64,000 bases of DNA from Muscardinus avellanarius (lineage: Eukaryota > Chordata > Mammalia > Rodentia > Gliridae). Under the pieces are notes generated by a model. The model did no database searches. It was not told the DNA's origin and worked only from the letters and a program-made list of their open reading frames with translations. This document shows positions 50,035 through 62,664 of this stretch, one piece after another (within the stretch, counting starts at the first letter, position 1; every line of letters starts with the position of its first letter). A program made the position numbers and the translations under genes. The stretch lies in assembly GCA_963383645.1 (NCBI GenBank), contig OY726572.1:23691292-23755291 (forward strand), written 5' to 3'.

Positions 50035-52835
50035 ATATAGTGGACATTCTGCCCCATATTATTATTAACTATTAGTATGCTTCTCTTCCTCACTAGACTA
50101 TAAATAACTTGAAGGGAGGTATTAAATCTTATCTTTCCAGTTGACAAGAGTGCCTAGTATACGGATCCCCCTCACCTCAATATTATTGAGCTGATCCTTC
50201 GTATCAGCCAAAGGCGGCATTTATTGGACCCATTTTAGAGTCAAGAATACAAAGACCCAGAATCATCATGTGGTTTGCAGAGAGACCGGTAGAAACTCAC
50301 ACTTTTTGGCTACTTTGTTCTCTATCCTTTGTGTTGTGTCTGACTGTGGAGGCCATCCAACTGATGGGCGTCCTCAGAAGTACTGACAGTGAGTACAGAG
50401 GGCAGGAGGTTGGCATGCCTGCCCCTGCCCACAAGCCTCAACAAAGAGGGGTTCCAGGAGTGGATGGCAGTACTTCTCTCCCTCTCTGGATGCCCTGTAT
50501 CTCATAATTTCCCCCCTAGGGCTCTCTTCCTGGGCCAAAGCACAGCAGTAGTCCGGAGAAACTGTCGCTTTCATCCCTGCCTCAGCCATCTCCTCTCAAT
50601 CTCTTTCCCCAGCTGAGAACTCCAGGCTCCCGGGCAGAGCCTCCTCCATACCCAGGGAGCTTTATGCTTACAGAGATTCAATTAGATGGACGCCTGGTAC
50701 TCTGATCTCTACTGCCAGCCCCAACTCAGAACTAATGAGGCGCAACAAAAAACAACCGCTCTGTCTTCTCAAGTTCTTTTCTTTATGGGGCCCATAAATT
50801 CCAAGGAGGAAAGTACCCTTGGTGAATGGTTTTAATCAAGGGTCTGAGCTTCCTCAATGGCATCCTCTCTGTGGTTGTGAAATGATTGTTCTGCCCTATA
50901 AAGTAGGGCTCCCTGGGGCCCTGGATGGCTGTCTCCTGCCTCCAGAGCAACCAGAAAGGGGCAGGGGTTTGGACATGAAGGGCAGCCTTTGTTTCCTGCT
51001 GGCACTTCTGATACCTTTCACTCACGGGTGCTGGTGATCCTGGTAACCACAGAAACACCAAATATCCTAATCGCAGGGAGGTAAGAGTTCTGAAATCAAG
51101 CTATTCATGGAAGAGCAAGTGTAATAAAGATTTCTTTATGTGAATTTACTTATCAGCCTTTGAAACATCAGTTCCTCCCAGGCTAACAATGCGAGTGACT
51201 GGGGGAGGTAAACTGTGGTCATCCCTTGCCTTCCTACAGGACCGTGACAGCCTGCAACGCGCTTTCCCCATCCTTCCTTATTTGCAATTCATAATAAAAA
51301 CTTAGCAGAGCAGTTATTATGCCTACTCGATTAATCAGAAGATAGAGGAGGCAAGAGGCCAAGCAATGTCCACTGCTTTTAAAACAGTGAAATACTACAA
51401 GCTATAACTAGTCACTTACTGGGTGCACCACCTGAGGTTTTACAGCTAGTGAACCACAGGTGTGGGTCCAGGACCTGGTAAGATCCTATTCTGTGAGTCA
51501 GATTAGACTGTCTTCTAGGAGCAGAGTCCTGACTGTCCACGGGAGTCACCTGAGAATCACTACTGAGGTTCCAGCTGCCCCTGGGCCACTGACATCAGTG
51601 TTCCTGGAAGAAAAGCTCTTGGCTTTGGTGGTTTGTAAAAGTTCCCATGGTGGTACATGGTCGAGTGCCATTTTCTTAAGAGGGCAGGGGGAATCTGCAG
51701 CTGAGCACCTGTGTATGTTGGGTGGGTCCTTCCACTACCCTCTGGCACAGCGAGGGTGCTGACCTCAAATCCCATCTCCTGGCCCCCTTCTATCTCTCAT
51801 GTCCTAATTCTAAGGTTCTGACAATGGCCATTTGTGGCCCTACATTTACGAAGTGGAGTTGATACAGTTAAGTTGGTCAATGTTAACCACTGGTAATGAG
51901 TCTTCCAGGAAGCCTTCTGCCCGCCTGTGCGCTAGCCAGCAGGCTCGCCTGAGTTGGCACTTCCTGTCCCAGTCATCTGCATCCTGGAACGTCTCTCCCG
52001 AAGCAGCATGTGACATTTGTTTGCCCATTTATCTTCTCTGTGAGTGCAGTAGAAATTAGTTCAGCTTTGCATCGGTGACACGTGTGGCCCAGGCCAGGCT
52101 ACACGAATCTCTGTTCTACACCACAGGTGACTTATTGGGTTCACTTGCTGGGAAGGATTCCTTTCCCATAACTGTACATTCAAAACAGACACCCACAGAT
52201 ACCTCCCTCCTTCGATTACATCTTAAAGAGTTGATGCTACAAAATCTACAGAGCTCTCCTAACTCAAATTTCTCTTTTAAACGGATGTCAAATTTTAGGG
52301 CACTTACTTTATTTTTAATTAAGGAGATTGATGTGGCATTAAAAAAAGGCACATTTGTCTCAGCTTTCTGGCCATCTCCCACCTGCTTGCTCTTGCCTGA
52401 CTGATGATACTTGTTAAGGAGGGGAGGGGGGCAGTGAATGTTGCTTCAGTGAGAAGCGTTCTTGCTCTGAAATTAAATCCAAGTGGAGATGATGTATGCT
52501 GGTCTAGATGCTGGGCCAGGTTTGGGGTTGGAGCTGGAGCCTAGGGACTGGGCCAGGCTCCCACTTGCCAGGTGGAAATTTAATATTTCCAGGACTAGAA
52601 GACTCAGGTACTCAAGGGTAAACAAGAATGGAGACACAGAAATGGATGGTGATAGGAGGAGGATGGAGTCAAATCGTGTGCACAGGCTAACAGTCGCAGC
52701 TCCCTTGCTGATGTTAACAGGGGTGTTGGGAGGCCTGAGAACTGTGCAAAGTAAGCCAGGCAGAAACCCATCCTGCTGAGGGACTTGGGCCTCATAAATT
52801 GTAGCGTGGACAACCTCATTAAAGAACTGGCATCT

Positions 52836-53000
52836 TGTTGGATGCGGTGGTGCATGCCTATAATCCCAGCTAATTGATAGGCCGAGGCAGGAAGATTGCA
52901 GGTTTGAGGCCAGCCTGACAACTTAGTGGGTTTCTGTCTTGAAAAAAAAATAAATAAAAGGGACTTAGGCAGCCCTGGGTTAAGCCCTAGTAGGAATAGA
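52836..53000 (+). mobile_element. B1-ID SINE, diverged, with purine-rich tail
   Basis: Plus: GCGGTGGTGCATGCCTATAA, GAGGCCAGCCTGACAACTTA and an A-run, then a decayed ID half with CCTGGGTTAAGCCCTAGTAG. A GGAA-rich tract grows from its tail. Confidence 0.8.
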
Positions 53001-53072
53001 AGTAAAGAAGGATGGAAGGAAGGAAAGAAGAAAGGAAGGGAAGAAGGAAGGATGGAAGGAGGGAAGGAGCAT
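52999..53072. repeat. GGAA-rich tract
   Basis: Interrupted GGAA/GAAG units over about 70 bp, purine only, at a SINE tail. The long minus-strand ORF across it is an artefact. Confidence 0.9.
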
Positions 53073-53667
53073 CTTGGGTTCCTACTTAAAGGAGAGGGCC
53101 ACCAGCAGGAGAAGCAGGTACTTCTCTGGGAAGTGAGAGAGTGGGTTGGAGGTCTAGCCTTGCCACTAACTCTCTGGGACCCTGAGTGAGTCCTGTTCCT
53201 TCTGGGCCTCAGTTTCCTTGTCTTTAGATCCCACAAAGTCAGCTATGCATATTCACCACAGGCTGAGGCCATGACATTGCCACTGAGCCTTCGGCCTGGA
53301 CTCAGTGTGCAGGGGCTTGGTGGTCCTGCTGCTCCCTGGGCCCCACTGTGGCCCAGCAGTGACAGCAAGTTTGGGAGGTGGCCCCGGACCAGTGTGTTCC
53401 ACCAGCTCTGTGGGTGATAAATGGGAACGCCCAAGTCTGGAAAGCTCTAGTTTTGGAGGAATGGACCTTTTGTTCTTTCTCCTCTTAGAGGAGTCCTAAG
53501 TCTTCCACCATCACCCACTGACCCACACTGCCACTGGGCTGAATCCCTCTGGGGTCCAGCACCTCCAGAGTACCTTTCACAGCCCGATTGCATTTCTGTG
53601 ATAACTCCAGCAGCCCAGGGTCTCACTCTGTTCAGCTTCTGTTGTGTTTAAGATAATACTAGGTCCC

Positions 53668-53885
53668 AGCCTCTTTATTCTACTACTTAAAGGGGTTAAT
53701 GCTAACCCATCTTGGTTTTCCCATATCAAAGTCAATCACTAAGCCAAACAGGAGAAGAGAGCAGGGAGAAAATGGGGTGGAAATTGGAGAAGGCTAAATG
53801 AGTGATGTGTGCACGTATGCCTCTACCATCTTGTACCCCAATAAGATGTATGACTACAGTGCACCAATAACAAAATAAAATAAAA
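53668..53885 (+). mobile_element. Relative of the 3' module of the composite retroposon (L1-like 3' end)
   Basis: On the plus strand this piece carries ATATCAAAGTCAATCAC, then a purine-rich stretch, GATGTGTGC, CTTGTACCCCAAT and TATGACTACAGTGCACCAAT before an AAATAAAATAAAAC tail. The minus strand of 39700-39920 carries the same blocks in the same order with small changes. It is therefore a diverged copy of the same 3' end without a monomer array. The left boundary is approximate. Confidence 0.7.
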
Positions 53886-56145
53886 CAAGAAAAAATCAGG
53901 GATTCTATCAAACTCTTAGGATTTTTGTGAGGGTCTCACTAAACTAGTACATGAATTCTCATTCTGAGCTCACTTTGGAGCCTATCTCAAGGACTTTGGG
54001 AGACTTAGGGATGGAGGATGGGTAGAAGCAGCCAGCAAAAGGCTGGGCAGACTGCATATGGGGAACTGATGAAACTTGTGTGTCTCTCATATCACACGGT
54101 GAAGCTGAGGCTTTATGGACCCTGTGAGTAAAACAATATATGGAAACAAAACTCAAAGTAATTTCCAAAACAAACAGCTATAAAGAACACTTGCAATGAT
54201 GAATTTCAGCATTATTTGTTTCGGGAATAGGCACACCATCAGGGCCAGCTTTCTGAACTCAGTTCTATCAGGATCGAATCCTACCACCGCCTCTGCTGGT
54301 TCCCAAGACCTTAAGCCCCTCTCAGCTCTGCCGTGTCCCTCTGAATCATGACTCCCAGCTTCTTAGAGCCTTTGTATAGCCAGGCTCCTAGGTCTAGAAC
54401 TGTCTCCCTAGGAATAGTCCCTCCACATCAAAACCCACTGCCCCGCCTGCTTGCTCTTCTTCAACAAAGGGAGACACACGCTGCTTTCTGGGCTTCATCT
54501 CTTTAACTGTGCAGATTCCCTATGGGGTGTCTATTTCTCATTGAGATCTTCTTCTACTATGTTCTGAATCCCTTGAGGCAGGGTGGGGGGGTCCTCCTTG
54601 CTCATTTTACCTGCTGGAGAGTGCCTGTGCCAATGCATGATGGCAGGGTTGCCTTGCATTCTGCTAGGAGTTTCTGATTCCTTTGGGTTACACCAGAGGA
54701 ATTCTACCCACGTTTACCCTCTCCCCCAATCCACTTCAATCTCTGGTTTACTGAACAGCTATTTTCTGAGCTTCGGCACTGGGCTGAGAGTGGTGAAGAG
54801 AGAGTAACAGGAGTGACCTATTCCGGTGAGCTGGTCACACGAGCCACCTCTGCAGAGGGGATCTTAGAGCTGATATTGAAGGATGAGGAAAACTCACTGT
54901 GCAAAAAGGCAGCAGAGGAGGTGGGGGGGCTGGAAAGGATGCTGTGATCTAGAAACAGAGCAAAGGCTGGGGGGCTCAAGAGGGTCCCAGAGGGTAGTGG
55001 GGAGCTCAGGGGAGGCAGAGGCTCTGGTTAGGGGTATGGATTTTATATAAGGAGTCTGAACAGGAGATTGAAAAAAATTGAATTTGCTATGTCTTTAGAA
55101 AGCTTATTCTGAGAAATTCAGGGAGAATAGAGAACCAGGAAGGGGAGAAGAGCAGGAGGGCTGTTATCACTGACCTCAAAGGTGGCTTGGGGGAGGCAGA
55201 TGATGGCGGAGCTGAAGGGAAGTGAGTGTCGTGCTATGGGTGAGCCCGCAGGCTCGGATGGGGCCCAGGTGAGAGTGACCAAGGGGGCCACATAAAGGAT
55301 GCCACCAGGGCAAAACCAAAGCTGCCAGCTGACATGAAAGTGCCCCAAAGGCCTTGTTCAAAACTCCAGTTCCTCGAGCAAGCCAGTCTTCCTATGAATT
55401 TACTGATAACCACGAGATTCCCATAGGCCATCGGAGAATGTGTTTCGCTTTCACGGTTGAGCTCTCCGAAGAAATTAAAAATTTCTTAGTCCTCTGTAGC
55501 TTCAAAACCCCTTTTCTTTTGTGGCATGGTCTTTTTCCTAAGGTCCTCCTATTCAACATTTATCTTCATTGCTTTTGCTGAAAAGACACGCTGATAATTT
55601 CATTTTTAATATTATAAATGACCTCCATGCACATTTTACCATTAATCTCCCTGAAAAGTGGTGATATTTAACCACCGTGTACTACAGATCCCCATAAAAT
55701 ATGTTGTTTTCTTCTCCTGTTTGTTCAGTAAACAATGAGCAATTCCAATTGTACCTTGGAGAATTAATACTAATCACAAACAATTACAGCTGCAGCAGAG
55801 ATGCCGGCGATGCCTGGGCTTGAGGGTTTGTAGCGGAGAAGGCTGCTCGGTACAGGAGACAGGGAGTGGGGCTCATTCAGCTGGAGGAATATGAGCAGGA
55901 CCACCTGGTCATGGGGTGTGGGCTCTAGGCTCCTTCAGGTAAGGAACCAGGTGGATTCAGCACTCTTGAAGGTAGGTGGAGGGGGACCATTCTGTCTCTA
56001 CTGGATTCATCTAGGGTAGCCATGGTGAAAAGGCTCTTGTTGAAGAGAGGATAGTCACTGGGTGCTGATGGAAATATCAATCATGAGAATGATAACTATT
56101 TATCTAGGGCGTAAAATGTCCTAAGTCCAATCCTAATGGCTTTCT

Positions 56146-57119
56146 TTTACATTTTATTTTTCATTTAAAACATTTAAACAGTGCTTGGTGCCCTCTCCTC
56201 TTTTCCGTTCCCCCCTCCCAACAATGAATAAACAGGTTAACCAGGCTATATTCATACCTTTACACATATTCTGAATAAGCTCCTCCATTAATCAACCTCA
56301 GCCTTCTTTCTCTCCTACCCTTCCATTCTAGCTTTGCTGAGTTTTCTCCTCCATTATCTGGAGTCCTTCTGGTATCCCCAGTGCTCCCTAGTTTGGGCAT
56401 ATTAAAGAAAACACATGTCCCTTCTTTTTTTGTGTTTGGTTGGTCTCACTTAACATAGTGTTCTCCAGATCTTCCCATCTTCTTGTGGATGCTATGATTT
56501 TGTTCTTCTTTATAGCTGAGTAGAATTCCATTGTGTGTATTTCCCATAATTTTGCAATCCATTAATCTGTTGATGAGGACCTAGGTTGGTTCCATAGTTC
56601 AGCTATTATGAATTGTGCTTCTATGAACATGGGTATGCATATGTTACTGTAGTTCTCTGATTTCAACCCCTTTGGAAAAATACCCACAAGTGGTAGAGCT
56701 GGATCATATGGTGGATCTATTCCCAGTTTTCTAAGGAATCTCCACACTTATCTCCATAGTGGCTGAACTACTCTGCACTCCCACCAAAAGTGTAAAAGAG
56801 TTCCTCTTTCCCCACATCCTTGCCAGCATTTGTTGTTATTTGACTTCTTTATGCTTGCCACTCTGATTGGGGTTAGATGGAATCTCAGTGTAGTTTTGAT
56901 TTGCATCTCCCTGATGGCTACTGATGTAGAACATCTTTTTTATGCATCTATTGGCCATTTGTATTTCTTCTTTTGTGAAGTGTCTATTCAGTTCAGTTGC
57001 CCATTTCTTGATTGGGTTGTTTATTTTGCTATTGTGGAGTCTTTTGAGCTCTTTGTATATTCAGGATATTTGCCCTCTATCAGAGTGGTGGCTGGTAAAG
57101 ATCTCCCATTCTTTAGCCT
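56146..57119 (-). mobile_element. 5'-truncated L1 with target-site duplication
   Basis: A minus-strand LINE-1 of 974 bp covering the end of ORF2 and the 3'UTR. It is flanked by a perfect 14-bp duplication CCTAATGGCTTTCT (56132-56145 and 57120-57133). Recognisable blocks include the antisense of the conserved ORF2 end, such as CCTTGCCAGCATTTGTTG and TTGATTTGCATCTCCCTGAT. The rest of the element is missing, so it cannot move by itself. Confidence 0.9.
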
Positions 57120-58514
57120 CCTAATGGCTTTCTATGTTTGATTTGAACTCTTACATAAACTAGATGAAGTAGTTTGTCATCATGTCCTTTTTTGAGAGAG
57201 AAACTGGGATCCGAGGATATGTGAAATCATTCCTCAGATGACAGAACATTGGGAGAACTAGGGTTTTATGTTTTCTGGAGTTGGAAGCCCATGTTCTTAA
57301 TGTGCTGGACCCACCAGGGTGGAAAAGGCCATTTTGGAAGCCCAGGATTAAACAAGAGGGAGGGTTGTGGGACTGAACCTACGGGGGCCAAAGAGCATCT
57401 ACAATGCTTTCAGAAGGGGCAGGACCAGAGAGGGGGAGAGGACTAGGGTTATGTGTTGGAGGCTGGGAAAAGATGCTGGTCTAAGGGCCATGGTGGGATT
57501 CCAGGGAAGCTTGGATCAGGGCAAGGCTGTAGCATGGAGAAGAGGGGACTCATGAGAGGCATTTCAAAAGTACAATTAAGGCCAGAAGTATGAGATATGT
57601 GGGAAGAAGTACAAGATGCCACAAGGTGGATGCAGCTGGCAGTGGGGCCTGTATCTGCAAAGCCAACAAAAGAAGCAGGCTGCTGCCTGCGGAGTGGCCC
57701 TGGCTACGCTTCAGGCAGCAGGTGAATCTCTCCCATTCCTTCCTCTTGCAGGACCTCGGGGCCAAGCCGGGCAGATGCTGTGGTGTCAAGAAGGCCCAGG
57801 AGGTGAGGTTGCAGCAGCAAGTTTGGGGAGTGTCAGGCAGACTCCGACTGTAGCTTGAGCATCCTGAGAAGGTGGGTTCTGAGAGGGCTGGTGCAGGGAT
57901 GCTGGGCGCATCTGTGCTCACTGGCTACAGAGAGCGAGGCCTGGAGGGACAGCTTTCTATCCTTCTGGCTCTCCCTGTGAATGTGACTCCTCCACCATGA
58001 GAGGACTCTTGCTTCTCTCCCTTGTGGCCCCCCCACCAGCTCCTCACCTGGACAGGTGGGCCTGGAGGCTTTGAAAGCCCCCCCAGGGCCAGGACTCATG
58101 GGCATCCCAACCCAGCAGTCCCTGAGGTGGTTTATGTGCAGTGCATGGCCTGAAGGTGAAGGGCTGTCCTCTCCCTCCCCTCCTCTGCGCCGAGGCCCAC
58201 CCAGCTTCAGTGCCAAGCCTACATCTCAATGGGAAAGAGGGCAGAGTAAATTCCCAGGTCCATGGGAACAAGACAACACTCTTCTCCACGTCACCTGCGC
58301 CACTTACCCACATTTTGTGGAATGAACTTTCCTAGGGTGGCTTCCCCCTGGTGTCTGGGGAGGGGCAGACAGCTCCTCCCTTTGACCTTGCTCCCTCCGG
58401 TGGCAAATGATGTGGTGGAGGTGACACTCAGGTTTTTCCTACCAGGTCAATGTTTTCCCAGCTGTAGCCCCCCTACCCCTGCCTCTGCTCAGAGTAGGGA
58501 TTAGAGAGAAGGGG

Positions 58515-58700
58515 AGTGAAAGCTTTGGAGTCTGCACACAGGGTCCAAGCCCAGCTCAGCAACTAGTTGTGTGACCGTGGATGTGTCCAGCCTCTGAGCC
58601 TCAGTTTTCTTTTCTGTGACATGGGGAGAATAGCTCTCTTTTTTTCATAAGGTAAGTGTAAGGACTAAGTAGAGTTTAGGAAGGTAGCCAGAGAGAGACT
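58515..58700 (+). mobile_element. MIR relic
   Basis: TTTGGAGTCTGCACACAGGG, CTAGTTGTGTGACCGTGGAT and GAGCCTCAGTTTTCTTTTCT keep MIR order. Confidence 0.65.
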
Positions 58701-60037
58701 GGCTCATATTTTTCACCCCCATTCTCCCTCCTGGGACTCTATCTTACCAAGGAGGATGAGGGCAAGGCCTGCCTTTTGAGCTCTTATTGACCACCACCAG
58801 TTGGCTTTGGCAGCAGAGCTTTTCTGGACAGACAAGGACTTCCCTTCCCCTTCCCTCAGCACACGCCTGCCTCTTGTTGAATGATTGTGGGCTCTGAGGG
58901 GGCTTTCTCCTTGCTGGTCTCCCTTTCATGGCTCTCTGTTGACATACTTGGCACCCCAAAGGGGAGTGAGCAGGTGCCAAGTAGGGAAGGATGCCAGCTC
59001 AGACCACAGGGGTTTGGGCAGCTCTGCATTCTGAGCCCTGAGTGAGCAGCAGCAGGGCCGTTTCAGGACCTTCCTGGACGGAGCGCTGCCAACATGCTGG
59101 TGAAAGCAGCATCCTTGCACATCGCAGACACTGGGCCAAGGACCAGCTCTGCCGATGTCAATGACTGGGAATTGTCCAAGTCATCCACAGGGTCAGGTCT
59201 GCTGGCTTGGGATGTCTCATGTTGACTAAAAGTAGTCTCTGCCAAGAAAATCCCTTTGGGGATGCCTGGACATGGGACATCTTTGGTCTAATGTTCCTGG
59301 TCCTTGCAATGGTCATATTGGATTCCTCAGGCCACCTGTCAATGGAGGCTGGGAGGCATAAGAAGGGTAGTCTTGGTGGTTGGTGAACTAGCTCAGTCTA
59401 AAGTCTCAGGTCGGAGACCTGTGTGAGTATCACTAGAAGCTCTATCAGAAAAGAACTGAAAATAAAGACCACTAGTCAGACAGCCAAGGAGAGACAGGGG
59501 ATGCAGGCACCTCCAGGTCATTACCGTGAGTAGTTTTCCTTTGGATCTTATAAATTCTGCTTTTTTATGGTAAAGCTACTTTTCTTCAACAAGAACAGAC
59601 ATGCTCAAATATTTGAAGATAACAAATAAGATATTTAACTTTTCTGCATCGTTAAAAAAAATTGAGGTGACCTGCAATTACATATAGTGTAGACATAAGA
59701 ATAAACAAATCAAAGTAATGCAAGGGTAATATTTTAGTATGAAGGTGCTGTAAGATGTCTATACAATAACTAATACTTAGTTAAAGTATATTTCTGGGTT
59801 TCTAGTAGCCTGAGTAGAAAATGGAGACAGGATCAGTTACAAGGTTCAAAATGTTCACAGGAATATGAACGTTCTTTCTGAGAGATCTCTAAGAGAAATT
59901 GGTTTATATGTCTTCCCGAGTGTGATAGCTGGCAACATCTTCACCTACATCTCTATAGTGAGTGCAATAGTATGTTCATTAGCCATGTCTTAGAATACTG
60001 TATCTGAAGCACACAAGTCAACTAAAGATTCAATTTT

Positions 60038-60242
60038 TTTTTTTATGGTACTGGGGTGGAACCCAGAGGCTTTCTACCTCTGGGCTATACTCCCAGACTT
60101 TTTAAATATTTTATTTGGAAACAGGGTCTCACTAAGTTGCTGAGAGCCTCACTAAATAGCTGAGGCTGGTTTCGAACCCGTGCGATCCTCCTGTCTCAGC
60201 CTCCCAAGCGCGGGGATTACAAGCATGTGCCACCATGCCCGG
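60038..60242 (-). mobile_element. B1-ID SINE with target-site duplication
   Basis: Antisense: poly(T), ATGGTACTGGGGTGGAACCC, GAGAGCCTCACTAAATAGCT, AAGCGCGGGGATTACAAGC. CTAAAGATTCAATTTT flanks it at 60022-60037 and 60243-60258. Confidence 0.94.
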
Positions 60243-60339
60243 CTAAAGATTCAATTTTAAAAAAGTGTTCTGCATCAAATTCACAAAAATTTTTTAAATA
60301 ATATTTATTACTAGCAAGGATGTAGTGAGTTAGGGACTT

Positions 60340-60690
60340 TTACATACAGATTCTCCTTGACTTACAATGGAGTTACATCTTGATGAGCCCGCTGCAAACT
60401 GTAAATACCATAGATTGGCCATGCGTCTCATGTTCCTAACCTACCCAACATCACGGCTTACAACACTGTAGAGTATCATTGTTTTTCTTGGTGATCACAT
60501 GGGAGCTGTGGCTCACCGCCTCTGCCCAGTATCACACGGGCATAGTATACTATATATTGCTATTCCAAGAAAAGAACGAACTCAAACTTTGAAGTATGGT
60601 TTCCACTGAATGTGTGTTGCTTTTGCACCATTGACAAAGCACTGCACCAGTTTCAACTTTGTAAAGTTGAAATATTGTGAGTCATTCCTG
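60340..60690 (+). mobile_element. Tigger-like DNA transposon relic
   Basis: Starts near TTGACTTACAATGGAGTTAC and contains CCTAACCTACCCAACATCA. It ends near TAAAGTTGAAATATTGTGAG, which roughly mirrors its beginning. This matches a known group of short TcMar/Tigger-type mammalian elements; the exact subfamily is not settled. Confidence 0.5.
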
Positions 60691-61270
60691 GCCCTTGCAA
60701 TGGCTATCAAGGTTCATGCAGACCCTCCATTCTGGTGAGAATGTGAACCAAGAGAACTTTTCTAGAAGAGTTTGGCAACATGCTTTAAGAACCTTACAGA
60801 CCTGTTCAAACTCTTAGGCTCCAAAGTTCCATGTCTAGGAAACTTGCTTAAGGAACAAGAAAGCTATACATACAGATATTTAATCCCAAAGATACTCACT
60901 CAGGATTGTAATAGCATGAAAATAAAAGCAAAAACCCAAGAAGTCCAATGACAAGAAAGTGCTCATAAAAGCTAACATTCTTCTATCATGTGGAAAGAGG
61001 CTTTGGAGGAGCTTTTACTGACATGAGAAAGTTTTCATGACCAATTACTTGGAAAAAAACAAAACAAAATAAGAAACAACCTTCCTGTATATAAAGCTAT
61101 TTGAAAAAGTCTGGCAAAAACCCATTTTTATATACACAAAAAGAAAAACTAGAAGGAATACATAAAATAACCAAAATTATCTCTGATAACTTCAGAGATA
61201 ACCAAAGTTATCTCTGAGCTGGAAGACTGAATGTTTTGAATTTCTTTTATATTTTTCCTGAATTCATGTG
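60690..61270 (+). mobile_element. Old L1-like 3' relic
   Basis: Diverged L1M-like sequence on the plus strand. TTTGGCAACATGCTTTAAGA and CCATGTCTAGGAAACTTGC lead to a TTTTCCTGAATTC end like the L1M 3'UTR. It carries a local 15-bp near-repeat (ACCAAAATTATCTCTGA / ACCAAAGTTATCTCTGA). Confidence 0.5.
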
Positions 61271-61289
61271 CCCCATAAGAGGTGTATAA

Positions 61290-61496
61290 TTTTTTTTTCA
61301 GTACTGGGGATGGAACCCAGGGGTATTCTATCTCCGAGTTACACCCTCAGTCCTATTTTTTATCCTTTATTTTGAAACAGGGTCTCACTGAGTTGCAAAG
61401 GGCCTCACTCAGTAGCTGAGGCAGGTCACAAACCGCGATCCTCCTGTGCCAGCCTCCCAAATTCTGGTATTACAAGTGTGCACCACCACATTTGGC
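61290..61496 (-). mobile_element. B1-ID SINE
   Basis: Antisense: CAGTACTGGGGATGGAACCC, GAGTTGCAAAGGGCCTCACT, ATTCTGGTATTACAAGTGTG. It is the left arm of a tight inverted SINE pair. Confidence 0.9.
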
Positions 61497-61529
61497 GTAT
61501 AAATATTTTTAATGATAAAAAGATAGGTT

Positions 61530-61718
61530 TTGCCAGGCATGGTGGCACACGCTTGTAATCCCTATGCTTGGGAGGCAGAGACAGGAGGATCGCGTAGGTT
61601 TGAAGCCAGCCGCACTCTTAAGAGACCCTGTTTCCAAATAAAAAGTATAAAATAGCTCTGGGAGTGTAGTCTGGAGGTAGAAGGGTTTCCAGGAACCCCA
61701 GTACCACCAAAAAAAAAA
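61530..61718 (+). mobile_element. B1-ID SINE, deleted subfamily, with target-site duplication
   Basis: Plus: GGCATGGTGGCACACGCTTG, AGCCAGCCGCACTCTTAAGA and GTAGAAGGGTTTCCAGGAAC, the subfamily marks seen in sense. AAGATAGGTT follows its poly(A) and also precedes it. Confidence 0.92.
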
Positions 61719-62664
61719 AAAAGATAGGTTAGTCAAAAAAGCAGGAGGAAGTCAATCCTTTGCCTCCCCCTCATCTTAGACAGATGTTTACACCTATTTG
61801 ACCCTATATTTCTATTTACAAAAGTTTCCAAAACACTTTCACAGACAGCACTTTATAATTTCTCACAATCAACTCAAGGGACAGGCAGGGTGAGGACCGA
61901 CCCCATATTTTGAGGAAAAATAATATAAGAAGGTATTGTATCATTAGAATATAATATTTGTTTTGTTTTCAGGAATTCATGCCTCATTCATACCTCTGAT
62001 CTATTCTTGAGAGCATCCTGCAGAATCCAGAATGGTACAAGTGAGGATGGATGGTGGTGAGATGCACCATGGACGGATGGACCACCACATTGTCAGCACC
62101 TCTTCAGGGCCACCACCTCCCCCAAACACCCCACTGCTGAGGCAAATTTCCTAAATGATAGCATAGACTGATACTTCTCGGGGAGGCACAAATTGCTACT
62201 TTGCAACCACAGTGAATCTCAACATCTCATTTCCATTGACAGCTAAATTAACAAATCAACTAAACACTGATATGTTTTATGTCTCATCTTATGCCAGTTT
62301 TAATGTGTTCCAGGCACAACACAATGCAGAGGAGTTTGGATTTACAGGCTCAGGGGTAAACTGTAAACTATTCATAGCATCCATTTTGCTGACTGAACTA
62401 GGAAGCAATTCCTGCATCCATCTGTCAGAGTCTCTGAACTGGGAGGAGACGCATGCAGCGGAAGCAGCTGACCTGGCCAGGCTGTCCCCAAGAGCTGCCA
62501 TTCTCTCTGCAACACACTTCCTGGGTATTTGTTCCAATCAGTGGGACGATTCCACTCATAATTTCTTGCCCTGATGGTTTCCATCTGCTTCCCTGACCTC
62601 CCTTGTCTTCCTTGAAGAGAAGTGACTCAGAATAATAAAGATCTTCATTTGCTCAGCACTTTGC

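Noticed and set aside
52604..53236. 210-codon open frame on minus, the longest in the window
   Set aside because: It runs through a GGAA/TTCC tract and an antisense SINE, so its Ser/Phe/Pro-rich translation comes from repeats.
56830..57141. 103-codon frame in L1 sequence
   Set aside because: It is on the strand opposite to the L1 coding strand, so it is an antisense shadow of ORF2.
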